Shown: positions 8,401 to 14,941, numbered from the stretch's first letter. The stretch: DNA of 15,904 nt from CBDCWQ01 sp965223435 (GCA_965223435.1 CBDCWQ010000002.1:1-15904); one strand, 5' to 3'. Notes: a model not told the origin generated them from the letters alone. Translations and numbers: made by a program.

Positions 8401-8479
8401 ATGGCGTACGTGATGGACTTCTTCTCCGAACGGACTTCCGTTTCTCGAGGGTGATGGTGGTTATTGCTGAGGCGTGAGT

Positions 8480-8598
8480 CCAAGTTCTCCACAGGCGGCT
8501 CAGGCGTAGAGGCGGAATAGCGGGACCCCAAAAAGTCCCGCCCGCCGCGTAGCCCCCGCACGAGGGCTACGCGATAACAGCGACTGTGGAAAACTTGG
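8480..8598. repeat. 119-bp structured element: terminal inverted repeats around two hairpins
   Basis: The ends are a 15-bp inverted repeat with one mismatch: CCAAGTTCTCCACAG (8480-8494) and CTGTGGAAAACTTGG (8584-8598). Each contains a DnaA-box-like word, TTCTCCACA or TTTTCCACA on the other strand, one base from TTATCCACA. Inside lie two perfect hairpins: GCGGGAC/GTCCCGC (8520-8526, 8535-8541) and a 10-bp stem CGCGTAGCCC/GGGCTACGCG (8546-8555, 8564-8573). No T-run follows either one. It may be a replication-related site, a single-strand origin, or a small MITE-like insertion. No target-site duplication is apparent. Confidence 0.6.
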
Positions 8599-8877
8599 GC
8601 GGACGAGGCCATTTCAGGCACCGGGATATTGTGAATGCTCTGCGAAATCGCTTAGGTGGATTCGAAGAAGGCTGCGTCATTCAGGTGACGATTCAGGCAC
8701 TCATGGGGCTCTATTTAATGAGGGGAAGGAGCATGGCCATGGGTGATGGATTTGCATTGAAGCAACCACCCATGCCTCGACATTCTGCATTACGACAAAG
8801 TATCCAACACCGAAAAATCAACGAAGAGCGTTGACGAAGTCAAAGCGCTTGAGTCTTCTTCGGGCTGATTCCGGAAG

Positions 8878-9024
8878 ATGGACAAAAAGAAGCTGGAGCT
8901 TCTGAGGACATTGCAACCAAACCGCATTGAGATCGCCTCTCAGGCAGCCGCGAAAGATAGTCAGCTGCGAAGTTGGCGGCAGAAGAACTCAGGCCACAAA
9001 AGCAGAAGAGCCCACAAAAAATGA
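8878..9024 (+). CDS. Possible small basic protein next to the mob region
   Basis: A 48-codon frame from ATG 8878 to TGA 9022-9024, starting M-D-K-K-K-L-E-L-L-R-T and rich in Lys, Arg, Gln and Ala with few hydrophobic residues. It looks helical and DNA- or RNA-binding in character. GGA just two bases before the ATG is a poor ribosome site. Its stop overlaps the ATG of the next frame (ATGA at 9021-9024), the layout of translationally coupled genes. MOBQ plasmids often carry short accessory genes (traC/traD-like) diverging from the relaxase, as here. I recognise no specific family; existence is uncertain. Confidence 0.3.
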   Translation: MDKKKLELLRTLQPNRIEIASQAAAKDSQLRSWRQKNSGHKSRRAHKK

Positions 9025-9240
9025 CAAAACAGCAGTCTAGCCAGAAGAAGAAAAAACGAAGCACCCAGCGAAGAATCATCTCGGTCAGATATTTGATCGC
9101 ATGGATAAAAACTGACCTCCGACATTCGGGGGCGCGGCATGAAGGACATCACGAAGTTTCGAGGGGTGAACCGTCAAGCGTGCCGAGGTTTCGGCGTCTT
9201 GTTCGAGCAAAAACACAGCAACCAAAACCAACGCATAGAA
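9021..9240 (+). pseudogene. Possible remnant of a TraD-like mobilisation accessory gene
   Basis: From ATG 9021, after a Lys-rich start, comes RRIISVRYLIAWIKTD (to about 9115). Moving to the next frame near 9116 continues as S-D-I-R-G-R-G-M-K-D, then FRGVNRQACRGFGVLFEQKH. Small conjugal TraD-like proteins have a basic start, an RRKILxGxxLxA....D segment and a closing F-L-T-R-x-x-D-R-A-L-F-G-L motif. The N-R-Q-A-x-x-G-F run is loosely like the last of these. If real, the gene carries one frameshift and is diverged. The resemblance is weak and comes from memory of the family pattern. Confidence 0.25.
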
Positions 9241-9406
9241 ACGAATCACTGAAGAGCAGGATGTCGCTTCATTTTGGCCTCTCAAGACCCAACACAACCC
9301 CGAGAGCCAGCCCCGCCCTGCCCGCATCAAGGGACCACTTCGTTCGCGCGAAGACGCGCGCCCTTGACCCCGTCAGGTCGAGCCCGGCCAGAAGCAACGA
9401 TGAGGC

Positions 9407-9429
9407 TCCCCTCAAGGAATTTGAGGGGA
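9407..9429. repeat. Perfect 9-bp inverted repeat overlapping a ribosome-site-like sequence
   Basis: TCCCCTCAA (9407-9415) and TTGAGGGGA (9421-9429) flank five bases. On the plus strand the right arm (GAGGGG) would be the Shine-Dalgarno of a 30-codon frame at 9433-9525, so the hairpin could hide it. No T-run follows on either strand, so it is not an intrinsic terminator. Confidence 0.5.
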
Positions 9430-9883
9430 AAAATGACCACACTGAAGGACAAAAAAGCTGGGCGCAGGCCTCATCCATCGAGGCAAAACTCATCTCTGGG
9501 AAATCACGACTCGAGCGAAAATTAGAGAACCGAGATAGACGGACAGACGAAGAAAATGTGGCCGAGAAATGCCAAGACACCATGCGCATTTCATTACGGC
9601 AACAAACAAGTCGGATCGCCGTTTACGCAGGCGACAGATATCTTTTCAGCCTATGGAGTAAGGCCATTACGAAAACAAATTCAGCGCACAATCAGCCAAA
9701 GCGTTCTCCAAAAAATGGTGTTTATTTCCGGTCTCTGCCATCGCAAGGCTGCGGCCTGCAGTGACGCTCAACAATACGAGGGGAACAGGTACGCCACCGA
9801 GACAGTGCCTTTTGCGTTCTAACCGCCTCGGGACGCACGCACTCTCGAGCATCGTCGAGAAGAAAAAAGAGTGCCTCGGGATT

Positions 9884-11491
9884 TCATGCCTCAGAGCCAC
9901 TAAGGGGCGCTGGGAGAACCTCCTCGCCCTGCAGCTGCTCGAACTTTGCCTGGCGAGCCGCTTTCATCAGGGAAATCCTCGATCCCGTCTTCTGCAGCAC
10001 AGCAAAAGCCTCAGAGCCCACCAGCGCCCTGAGCTCTTCATCGGAAGGACCGGCTTGAACCCAGGCATCTGCCTGCGCGCTGAGACGCTCCGTGCGGCGC
10101 TCTAAGGCACGATCAGCGCCGGCCTTACTCCGCTCTACCCAAAGACGCTCTTGGCGCTCCTGCCACGTCTCAAAGCCCTCAGGCGGCGGCTGGGCGCTGG
10201 CGGGCTTCTGGAGTTCCGACGAAAGTGTCGCGTTGAGGTCTCTGAGTCGTTTTGGGAGCTCAGGGTTTTGAGCCCACCGACAGAGAACAACCGCAACAGC
10301 CCCAAGGAAATGTTCCGGCCCGGCAAAGTGATCCTGATTTTGCCAATGAACCAATCCGCTCGCTTTGAGCGTGGGTTCCTCCCCGAAGCCGTAGCCCCGG
10401 ATCATTTCCTCGAGACGAGTTGTGACGCCCTTCTGCTCCTTAGAAGAAGAAGTAGATAGATCTTCTTCTTCTATAGGGAATGCAACTGTCGCTCTTTGGG
10501 GGCCTAGAACTGTCGCTCTTTGGGGGGACTCAGAAAAGGGGAGTCGTCTGTTGTGGCCGTCGAGAGCTTTGTAGCCAAGCTCCGTGACCTGAAAAATATA
10601 TCCCCCTCTATTGCCTGGGAATCGTTCGCAAATTTTGATGAGATTGGTTTTTTGTAGTCGCGCTAAATGTGTTCGCCCTGTCGTTGGTTTGATTCCTAGT
10701 TTTTTGCACACAGGTGAAAGCGCCACTACGCCTGTTCTGCCTCTTGTTCGGCGCCCTGAGCTTGCGTTGTCAGCGATGGCTGAGAGAATGTCTAAGCGTC
10801 TTGAGGGCTGCGGACCACGGCGGAGGCTGAAACTGTCGCTCTTTGTCGGTTCTGAACTGTCGCTCTTTGAAAGAGCGACAGTTTTGTTTTTGTCGCTCTT
10901 TGAAAGAGCGACAGTTTCGGCGCGGTTGTTTTTGTCGCTCTTTGAAAGAGCGACAGTTTTGTTTTTGTCGCTCTTTGAAAGAGCGACAGTTCTTTCTTTT
11001 TTCGTTTTTTCGGTTAGTTGGATCCTGGTGGTGTCGCTCTTTGAAAGAGCGACAGTTTTGTTTTTGTCGCTCTTTGAAAGAGCGACAGTTTTGTTTTGGG
11101 CATCTCTGGATGAGGTGCTGTCTGGGTTCCTGCCGATCTTTTCAGTCTCTTTGGCTTCTAAAAGAGCGACAGTTTTTAGTTCCATATTATTGGAGCAAGG
11201 CTGTTTTTTGTTTTTGTCGCTCTTTGAAAGAGCGACAGTTTTGTTTTTGTCGCTCTTTGAAAGAGCGACAGTTTCGGCGCGGTTGTTTTTGTCGCTCTTT
11301 GAAAGAGCGACAGTTTTGTTTTTGTCGCTCTTTGAAAGAGCGGCCTTTTCGTGCTCCGAGGGCTGATTAGAGGAGGGGGGCGCGCCTATGGGGTCCCAGC
11401 CCAAAGTCACCTCCTTTGGGCTTTTTGGTCGAGGTTTTGCGTATGCACGCCGGCGGGTTTTCTGAGCATCTGATAACCCAAGGGTTTTCAT
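9884..11491 (-). CDS. Winged-helix DNA-binding protein, probable replication initiator, with in-gene palindrome array
   Basis: 535 residues. Residues about 50-218 are built of repeats of TVALSKSDKNK: hydrophilic, Lys/Ser-rich and probably unstructured, encoded by the palindromes annotated separately. Residues about 231-310 form a winged-helix domain (LDILSAIADNASS, then ALSPVCKKLGIKPTTGRTHLARLQKTNLI with the recognition helix, then wing GNRGGYIFQVTELG). Residues about 355-420 are a further helical domain and 440-520 a charged coiled-coil-like tail. The ATG overlaps the parA stop (ATGA, 11488-11491), so translation is probably coupled. Position after parA, the winged helix and repeated binding-site-like DNA within the gene suggest a plasmid replication initiator binding its own gene, as lambda O does. 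A ParB-like centromere-binding role is the main alternative. No family is firmly recognised. Confidence 0.6.
   Translation of the reverse strand: MKTLGLSDAQKTRRRAYAKPRPKSPKEVTLGWDPIGAPPSSNQPSEHEKAALSKSDKNKTVALSKSDKNNRAETVALSKSDKNKTVALSKSDKNKKQPCSNNMELKTVALLEAKETEKIGRNPDSTSSRDAQNKTVALSKSDKNKTVALSKSDTTRIQLTEKTKKERTVALSKSDKNKTVALSKSDKNNRAETVALSKSDKNKTVALSKSDSSEPTKSDSFSLRRGPQPSRRLDILSAIADNASSGRRTRGRTGVVALSPVCKKLGIKPTTGRTHLARLQKTNLIKICERFPGNRGGYIFQVTELGYKALDGHNRRLPFSESPQRATVLGPQRATVAFPIEEEDLSTSSSKEQKGVTTRLEEMIRGYGFGEEPTLKASGLVHWQNQDHFAGPEHFLGAVAVVLCRWAQNPELPKRLRDLNATLSSELQKPASAQPPPEGFETWQERQERLWVERSKAGADRALERRTERLSAQADAWVQAGPSDEELRALVGSEAFAVLQKTGSRISLMKAARQAKFEQLQGEEVLPAPLSGSEA
10484..10522. repeat. 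Two half-site direct repeats, 24-bp period, inside the rep gene
   Basis: AACTGTCGCTCTTTG occurs at 10484-10498 and again at 10508-10522. It is the left half of the palindromes farther right. Here it is translated in another frame, giving QRATV twice (residues about 324-336), instead of TVALSKSDK. The same DNA word kept in two frames argues that the DNA, not the peptide, is what is conserved. The 24-bp period recurs at 10831 and 10855. Confidence 0.85.
10831..11342. repeat. Array of 23-bp palindromes inside the rep gene (iteron or centromere candidate)
   Basis: The unit is TGTCGCTCTTT, a central G, and the mirror arm AAAGAGCGACA. Perfect copies start at 10858, 10891, 10933, 10966, 11032, 11065, 11215, 11248 and 11290. 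A tenth at 11323 loses the last three bases of its right arm. Single half-sites lie at 10834-10844 and 11161-11171. Start-to-start distances are 33, 42 or 66 bp between neighbours, all multiples of three, so the frame stays open. Spacers are mostly GTTTTGTTTT. Base for base, 10858-10985 equals 11215-11342, a 128-bp duplication. The first copy extends to 14-bp arms (AACTGTCGCTCTTT). On the plus strand each unit is a GC-rich stem followed by a T-run, like a chain of intrinsic terminators facing antisense transcription. Confidence 0.95.
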
Positions 11492-12588
11492 AGCGCCCCC
11501 GCACGATTCTCATCTGTCTTTCGGTTTGCGGTGATTTCGCTTGTTGCGTCGTGCTGATTGCTTTCGATTGATTTGCTTACCAGTGCTGACCATACTTCCA
11601 ACGCAAGCTCGCGCATTTCCGACGCTGCTACCGTCTTGGGTGCATATTCAATCACGCCCAGGCGGTCGATCATTGCTTGTTCGCCGTGTGTTGAGTCTCG
11701 AATGCAACCGCTTGTTACCCCTGGAACATTCTGGGCGTACCATCGTTTGATTTCTGCGCTCACCTTTCGGGTTCTGAGTTTCGTGGGCACGAATATGTGG
11801 CCAGGGTTTGTATGTAGTTTTGAGCAGAAGTCCTCTATGAGTGCCCGGAAAACATCGAGGTTTCTGAATTGTGTAATGCCGCACTCTATTGGGCTAAGCA
11901 GCACATCTGCCACGACAAGCGCATTGGTGGTGAGCTGGCTCCAATTGGGACTGCAGTCCAAAACGATGAGATCGTAACGTTTTTTGAGCTCTTTGATGAC
12001 GTGGTCCTTAAGCCATTGGCCACGAACCAGCTCATTAGTTAGCGCTCCGTCCAGCCACGTTAGTTCTGGGGTCTCGGGAATTACATCCAAGGTCGGGATG
12101 TCGGTTGGCTCAATGCATGCCTCAATCGCGGCTTGTCGTTTAAAGATGTCGCTGAGGCCTCGGTAGCTCGTTACACGACTGAGGAGCTCACTCAGATCTT
12201 CATGATTCTCCGCCTCAGCTTCTTCGTCGCGTGGGAAACACCCTAGGGCGGCGCTGATATCTCCCTGGAAATCTAGTCCAACAACGATGGTTCGGACGTT
12301 GTGGAGTGCAGCAGTTCTCGCCAAGTTATAAGCGATTGTGGTTTTTAGTACTCCTCCCTTTGCTGTGAACACAGACAATACTTGTGGCGCCGCCAGCTGC
12401 GGTTTCAAGAATCCATACCGCTCCCCAATCTTCGGGAGCTGTGAGGTTTCCCATACACGTGTTCGGATTTGCCCCTGGAGCCGTCGAGCCTTCGGAATAT
12501 GGTTTGCCTCTTCCGCTTTTATGAATGCCTCACGAGATAGATCCATCCCGAAAACATTTCTTAGTTGTGTGAATTTATAATCAGGCAT
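11488..12588 (-). CDS. parA: ParA-type plasmid partition ATPase
   Basis: 366 residues of the deviant-Walker MinD/ParA family, which moves plasmid copies apart through ATP-dependent DNA binding. An N-terminal helical extension of about 65 residues, of the kind seen in type Ia plasmid ParAs, may bind the operator. The ATPase core has Walker A KGGVLKTT (77-84; Leu81 where Gly is commonest, still fitting KGGxxKT), the A' motif DFQGD (106-110) and Walker B LIVLDCSP (207-214, Asp211). The stop overlaps the start of the winged-helix gene, so the two form one operon. No typical ParB gene follows. No Shine-Dalgarno is visible before ATG 12588; a palindrome fills that position, suggesting autoregulation. 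A downstream ATG at residue 15 is less likely because it would trim the N-terminal domain. Confidence 0.9.
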   Translation of the reverse strand: MPDYKFTQLRNVFGMDLSREAFIKAEEANHIPKARRLQGQIRTRVWETSQLPKIGERYGFLKPQLAAPQVLSVFTAKGGVLKTTIAYNLARTAALHNVRTIVVGLDFQGDISAALGCFPRDEEAEAENHEDLSELLSRVTSYRGLSDIFKRQAAIEACIEPTDIPTLDVIPETPELTWLDGALTNELVRGQWLKDHVIKELKKRYDLIVLDCSPNWSQLTTNALVVADVLLSPIECGITQFRNLDVFRALIEDFCSKLHTNPGHIFVPTKLRTRKVSAEIKRWYAQNVPGVTSGCIRDSTHGEQAMIDRLGVIEYAPKTVAASEMRELALEVWSALVSKSIESNQHDATSEITANRKTDENRAGAL

Positions 12589-12593
12589 GGTTT

Positions 12594-12618
12594 ATGTAAT
12601 TGGGTTACCCTTTTACAT
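12594..12618. promoter_or_regulatory. 25-bp palindromic operator candidate upstream of parA
   Basis: The arms are ATGTAA-TT-GGGT and ACCC-TT-TTACAT around a central T. Ten of twelve pairs match; the two TT positions do not pair. It ends five bases before the parA start codon, where a bound protein would block transcription or translation. ParA with an N-terminal extension, or the winged-helix protein, are the obvious candidates to bind. TTGACC lies farther upstream on the minus strand as a possible -35, but no good -10 stands at the right distance. Confidence 0.6.
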
Positions 12619-12849
12619 TGGCAATAAACGCTAAAGCATAACCAAGATCCAGGGTCAACAGCGTGAGATTGTTTTGTCGCCCGTTGTCCAAGGATCGAGC
12701 ATCGCGTCTTTCGCGTCGTGCTGAATGAACTATTCGCCTATTCGCCACTTGTCCTGCGTTACGCGTTTGGTTTGATGCCCAATGAGTGCGGCCTAGCTCT
12801 TGGTTAGGACGGAGCCAGTGGCGGCTCGAGGCGGTCTAGGGCTGGTGAG

Positions 12850-12996
12850 CTATTCGACAGCGAGTTCGTAGGCCGCGTATGTGAATTCTTCGTCGTCTTC
12901 TTGGCTGGTGAATGCAGACTCGAGATGTCCGATGGGGTGGTTCAATTCTCGAGAGTGATTCGGATCGGATTCTAGTGCTGCGTAAAGGTGGTCCAC
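12850..12996 (-). CDS. Small acidic protein or 3' fragment of a gene
   Basis: A 48-codon frame starting at GTG 12994-12996, with an in-frame TGA directly before it. The product begins V-D-H-L-Y-A-A-L-E-S and ends E-E-F-T-Y-A-A-Y-E-L-A-V-E: acidic, apparently helical, with ordinary coding-like codon use. Before the TGA the same frame stays open for 17 more codons, ending in FDTGLEHLKR, back to a TAG, so this may be the end of a longer gene that has decayed. There is no good ribosome site. It lies near a toxin locus, so an orphan immunity gene is conceivable, but no family is recognised. Confidence 0.35.
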   Translation of the reverse strand: MDHLYAALESDPNHSRELNHPIGHLESAFTSQEDDEEFTYAAYELAVE

Positions 12997-13295
12997 TCAA
13001 CGCTTGAGGTGCTCCAGGCCAGTATCGAAGACTCCTGGCGCACTGGTCTAGGACTCGTTCCCTCCAGCTCGTCCGATGGACACGAAAATAGCGCAGTGAC
13101 GTGCTCCCGTTTTTCGGACACGCGTTCGGTGAGTTTGCCTTGAATCAGAATGCTAACTGTTCTTTTGGGGCGCCTAGGCGAGCGTGATCGGTGATAAGAC
13201 TCACAACATATTTTTGAATGATTTTTGGTGGAGTTATCCGAGGCGTCATCTTCATATTGGTTTGCTGATCCAGGACATTCGTGGGAAACGAACTT

Positions 13296-14519
13296 ATGTC
13301 CATGCGAAAGCGTTTTCGGGATAGATCGTTTTGGCTGCCTGGTTTTTTGGCTGCCTATGCTCTCGTTGGCATAACGGGGTGTAAAGGAGAAAACATTGCG
13401 CAAACTCATGCGGCTGAAGCCAAACGCATCGCATTGCTTTCAGTGCGGACTAATCTTGAACTAGGGACGCGTACTGTTGAACCAAGTAAAGGCGTCTCAG
13501 ATGCCCAAATACCCAGTCCTAACGATAAAGTTCGAATCTACAACGCGCAAAGGAGGACCTGGGATGAAGGCATTCTTCGGGATGTGTTTATCGGTGGCGA
13601 ATTCATCCACGCCAATCGTCTCATGCGCTTGCGCGGGGCAGCAGGTGTAATCGAACAGGTCGATAACATCGATGTGGACAAGCTTTCCGATGCAGATGCG
13701 AGCTACGATCCAGAAGTTGAGCATCGATACCCTACCGCTCGGGACATCGTCTACATTGCCGGTGAAGGCGGTTACCACTCCTTGCTTTCTCAGGTGCCTC
13801 CAGGACGAAAAGTAACCTTCCAGGGTCGCGTATTCGATACGAAACAAGATGCATCTTCCGGTCAGTTGCAAGTCCGATACACAGGCATTGTGGTCAACCG
13901 CGTCACAAACACGTTCAGACGCCACGCTGATACCCTTGTCGATATAACCGTACGCTATACTGACAGCGGCAAAGAGGACACGATTTCAGGCACCCCAGAG
14001 CACCCTTTTTTCGTACCTGCTGTTGAAGACTACGTTGCTATGAGCGAGCTTGGGACGGGCACTGTGCTCCGAACTACGGATGGCTCAGAAGCGACGGTCG
14101 TTGCGAGCAATACGCGCCATGGAAATTTCGGAGTGTTTAACCTTGAGGTGGAGAATACGCACAACTACTTTGTCTCTGCGCCTGGGTTCGACGGCCCTGG
14201 CGTGCTGGTGCATAACGCCTGCACAGTTCGCAGGTTTATGTCTAAGGCCGAGATGAAGCAGCTGAGGAAACACGGTATCAAGTTCGACCCGACACGCGGA
14301 AGCGGCATACCAACAACTACGAGAAAATTCACTCCGAAGAGTCAGGATATAGCACGACGCAGAACAGGTGCGCCTAACGCGCAATATCAGGTTGACATAG
14401 ATGTTACCGGGCTTCCCCAAGGTACTCCGAAAAGAACCAAGAGCGGCCTACCCGAGTACACCATTCAGGGTGACATCACTCCTGACAGAGTTCTCGACGT
14501 AAATAGGGTACCCAAGTGA
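13296..14519 (+). CDS. Polymorphic-toxin-like lipoprotein with Hint-type pretoxin segment and C-terminal toxin domain
   Basis: 407 residues from ATG 13296, chosen because GGGAA lies eight bases upstream; GTG 13281 and ATG 13302 are also possible. A basic start, hydrophobic stretch and I-T-G-C lipobox (Cys29) predict lipidation. Residues about 195-307 match the C-terminal part of pretoxin Hint domains: TFRRHADTLV, TPEHPFFV (233-240), NLEVENTHNYFV and the closing GVLVHNAC (302-309). The usual Hint start (CFxAGT with nucleophilic Cys) is not seen. Residues 310-407, after the HN junction, form a separate basic domain starting RRFMSKAEMKQL and ending EYTIQGDITPDRVL. It recalls HYD1/TreTu-like ADP-ribosyltransferase-fold toxins, but only loosely. 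The next gene starts directly after it, as immunity genes do. Toxin identity is an inference. Confidence 0.7.
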   Translation: MSMRKRFRDRSFWLPGFLAAYALVGITGCKGENIAQTHAAEAKRIALLSVRTNLELGTRTVEPSKGVSDAQIPSPNDKVRIYNAQRRTWDEGILRDVFIGGEFIHANRLMRLRGAAGVIEQVDNIDVDKLSDADASYDPEVEHRYPTARDIVYIAGEGGYHSLLSQVPPGRKVTFQGRVFDTKQDASSGQLQVRYTGIVVNRVTNTFRRHADTLVDITVRYTDSGKEDTISGTPEHPFFVPAVEDYVAMSELGTGTVLRTTDGSEATVVASNTRHGNFGVFNLEVENTHNYFVSAPGFDGPGVLVHNACTVRRFMSKAEMKQLRKHGIKFDPTRGSGIPTTTRKFTPKSQDIARRRTGAPNAQYQVDIDVTGLPQGTPKRTKSGLPEYTIQGDITPDRVLDVNRVPK

Positions 14520-14530
14520 GGGACGCCGAT

Positions 14531-14941
14531 ATGAAAAGCCAGCGGCTTCAAGACTTCCAGAATCGAGCTGCAAATGAATCAAGTGGAGCGAGAAAACTGC
14601 CCGCTGGCGGCGAAATTGTCACCATTCATCCAATGGCGGATGAAGACAAGCTGCTCGCAGACTTGGAAATGAATCCATTCGAGTGTTTCGCAGTCGATGG
14701 ATACTGGGCAGTTGATGGTGACGTGGTGTTTCTCCAGCTGCACGCGGCGTCGATGGATACTCATCGTGCTCCCGGTCTATATGCGCAGCTGGCGACCCAT
14801 CCCCCCAAACATGTCAACCTCCTCGTGGTCGTGAAGAGTGATACGATAACCTCGAAGATGCTGGAGCGAGAGACGGCCAGGCTGAAGCAGGTTGGCTGGG
14901 ACCGTTCGCGGCTTGGCGACACCCTGGTGCCACTGTCCTAA
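14531..14941 (+). CDS. Probable immunity protein for the upstream toxin
   Basis: 136 residues from ATG 14531, preceded by GAGGG at a spacing of eight. A GTG at 14516 overlapping the toxin stop (GTGA) is an alternative start giving 141 residues. There is no signal peptide or membrane segment, so it is cytosolic. The central part (EMNPFECFAVDGYWAVDGDV, then VFLQLHAASMDTHRAPGLYA) and a later LLVVVKSD strand suggest a small alpha/beta fold. The family is not recognised. The role rests on context: a small soluble gene 11 bases after a Hint-toxin gene on the same strand is the standard toxin-immunity layout. Confidence 0.6.
   Translation: MKSQRLQDFQNRAANESSGARKLPAGGEIVTIHPMADEDKLLADLEMNPFECFAVDGYWAVDGDVVFLQLHAASMDTHRAPGLYAQLATHPPKHVNLLVVVKSDTITSKMLERETARLKQVGWDRSRLGDTLVPLS

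Larger units (their letters stand above)
8600..9883. other. Long stretch with no firmly supported gene
   Basis: About 1.3 kb between the structured element and the rep gene. The best coding candidates are two small plus-strand frames at 8878-9024 and 9021-9240, annotated separately. Another plus-strand frame at 9556-9822 (88 codons, starting M-W-P-R-N-A-K) resembles nothing I know, and a competing frame overlaps it. A 263-codon open frame at 8973-9764 is Lys/Arg/Ser-rich and low in structure. Two perfect inverted repeats are present, CGCGCG-AAGA-CGCGCG (9345-9360) and the one at 9407-9429. The stretch looks like decayed or poorly conserved plasmid backbone. Confidence 0.5.
12589..13295. other. 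Gap between parA and the Hint lipoprotein gene, divergent promoters expected
   Basis: About 700 bp between divergent genes. It holds the parA operator candidate, the small minus-strand frame at 12850-12996, and a short tandem CTATTCGC duplication near 12730. Nothing else was recognised, and no clear promoter for the plus-strand toxin operon could be picked out. Confidence 0.5.

Noticed and set aside
8586..8834. Plus-strand open frame of 82 codons starting at GTG
   Set aside because: Begins inside the terminal repeat of the structured element, has no ribosome site, and the product shows no recognisable pattern.
8973..9764. Plus-strand open frame of 263 codons
   Set aside because: Lys/Arg/Ser-rich low-complexity product with no motif. 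Only its first part resembles anything, and there the similarity moves to another frame.
9838..9873. Hairpin after the rep gene as an intrinsic terminator
   Set aside because: GCACTCT and AGAGTGC can pair, but the loop is 22 bases, and the T-run on the rep strand lies inside the loop rather than after the stem.
10858..11345. CRISPR-like array of regular repeats
   Set aside because: Spacers are only about 10-19 bases and mostly identical, the units are perfect palindromes, and the whole array lies inside an open gene. No cas genes are present.
10611..11366. Plus-strand open frame of 251 codons with LSLFERATVLF repeats
   Set aside because: It is the antisense reading of the palindrome array, open only because the repeat units keep one frame. 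It has no ribosome site or domain.
12972..13409. Minus-strand open frame of 145 codons
   Set aside because: Overlaps the start of the lipoprotein gene on the other strand, lacks recognisable features, and competes with the better frame at 12850-12996.
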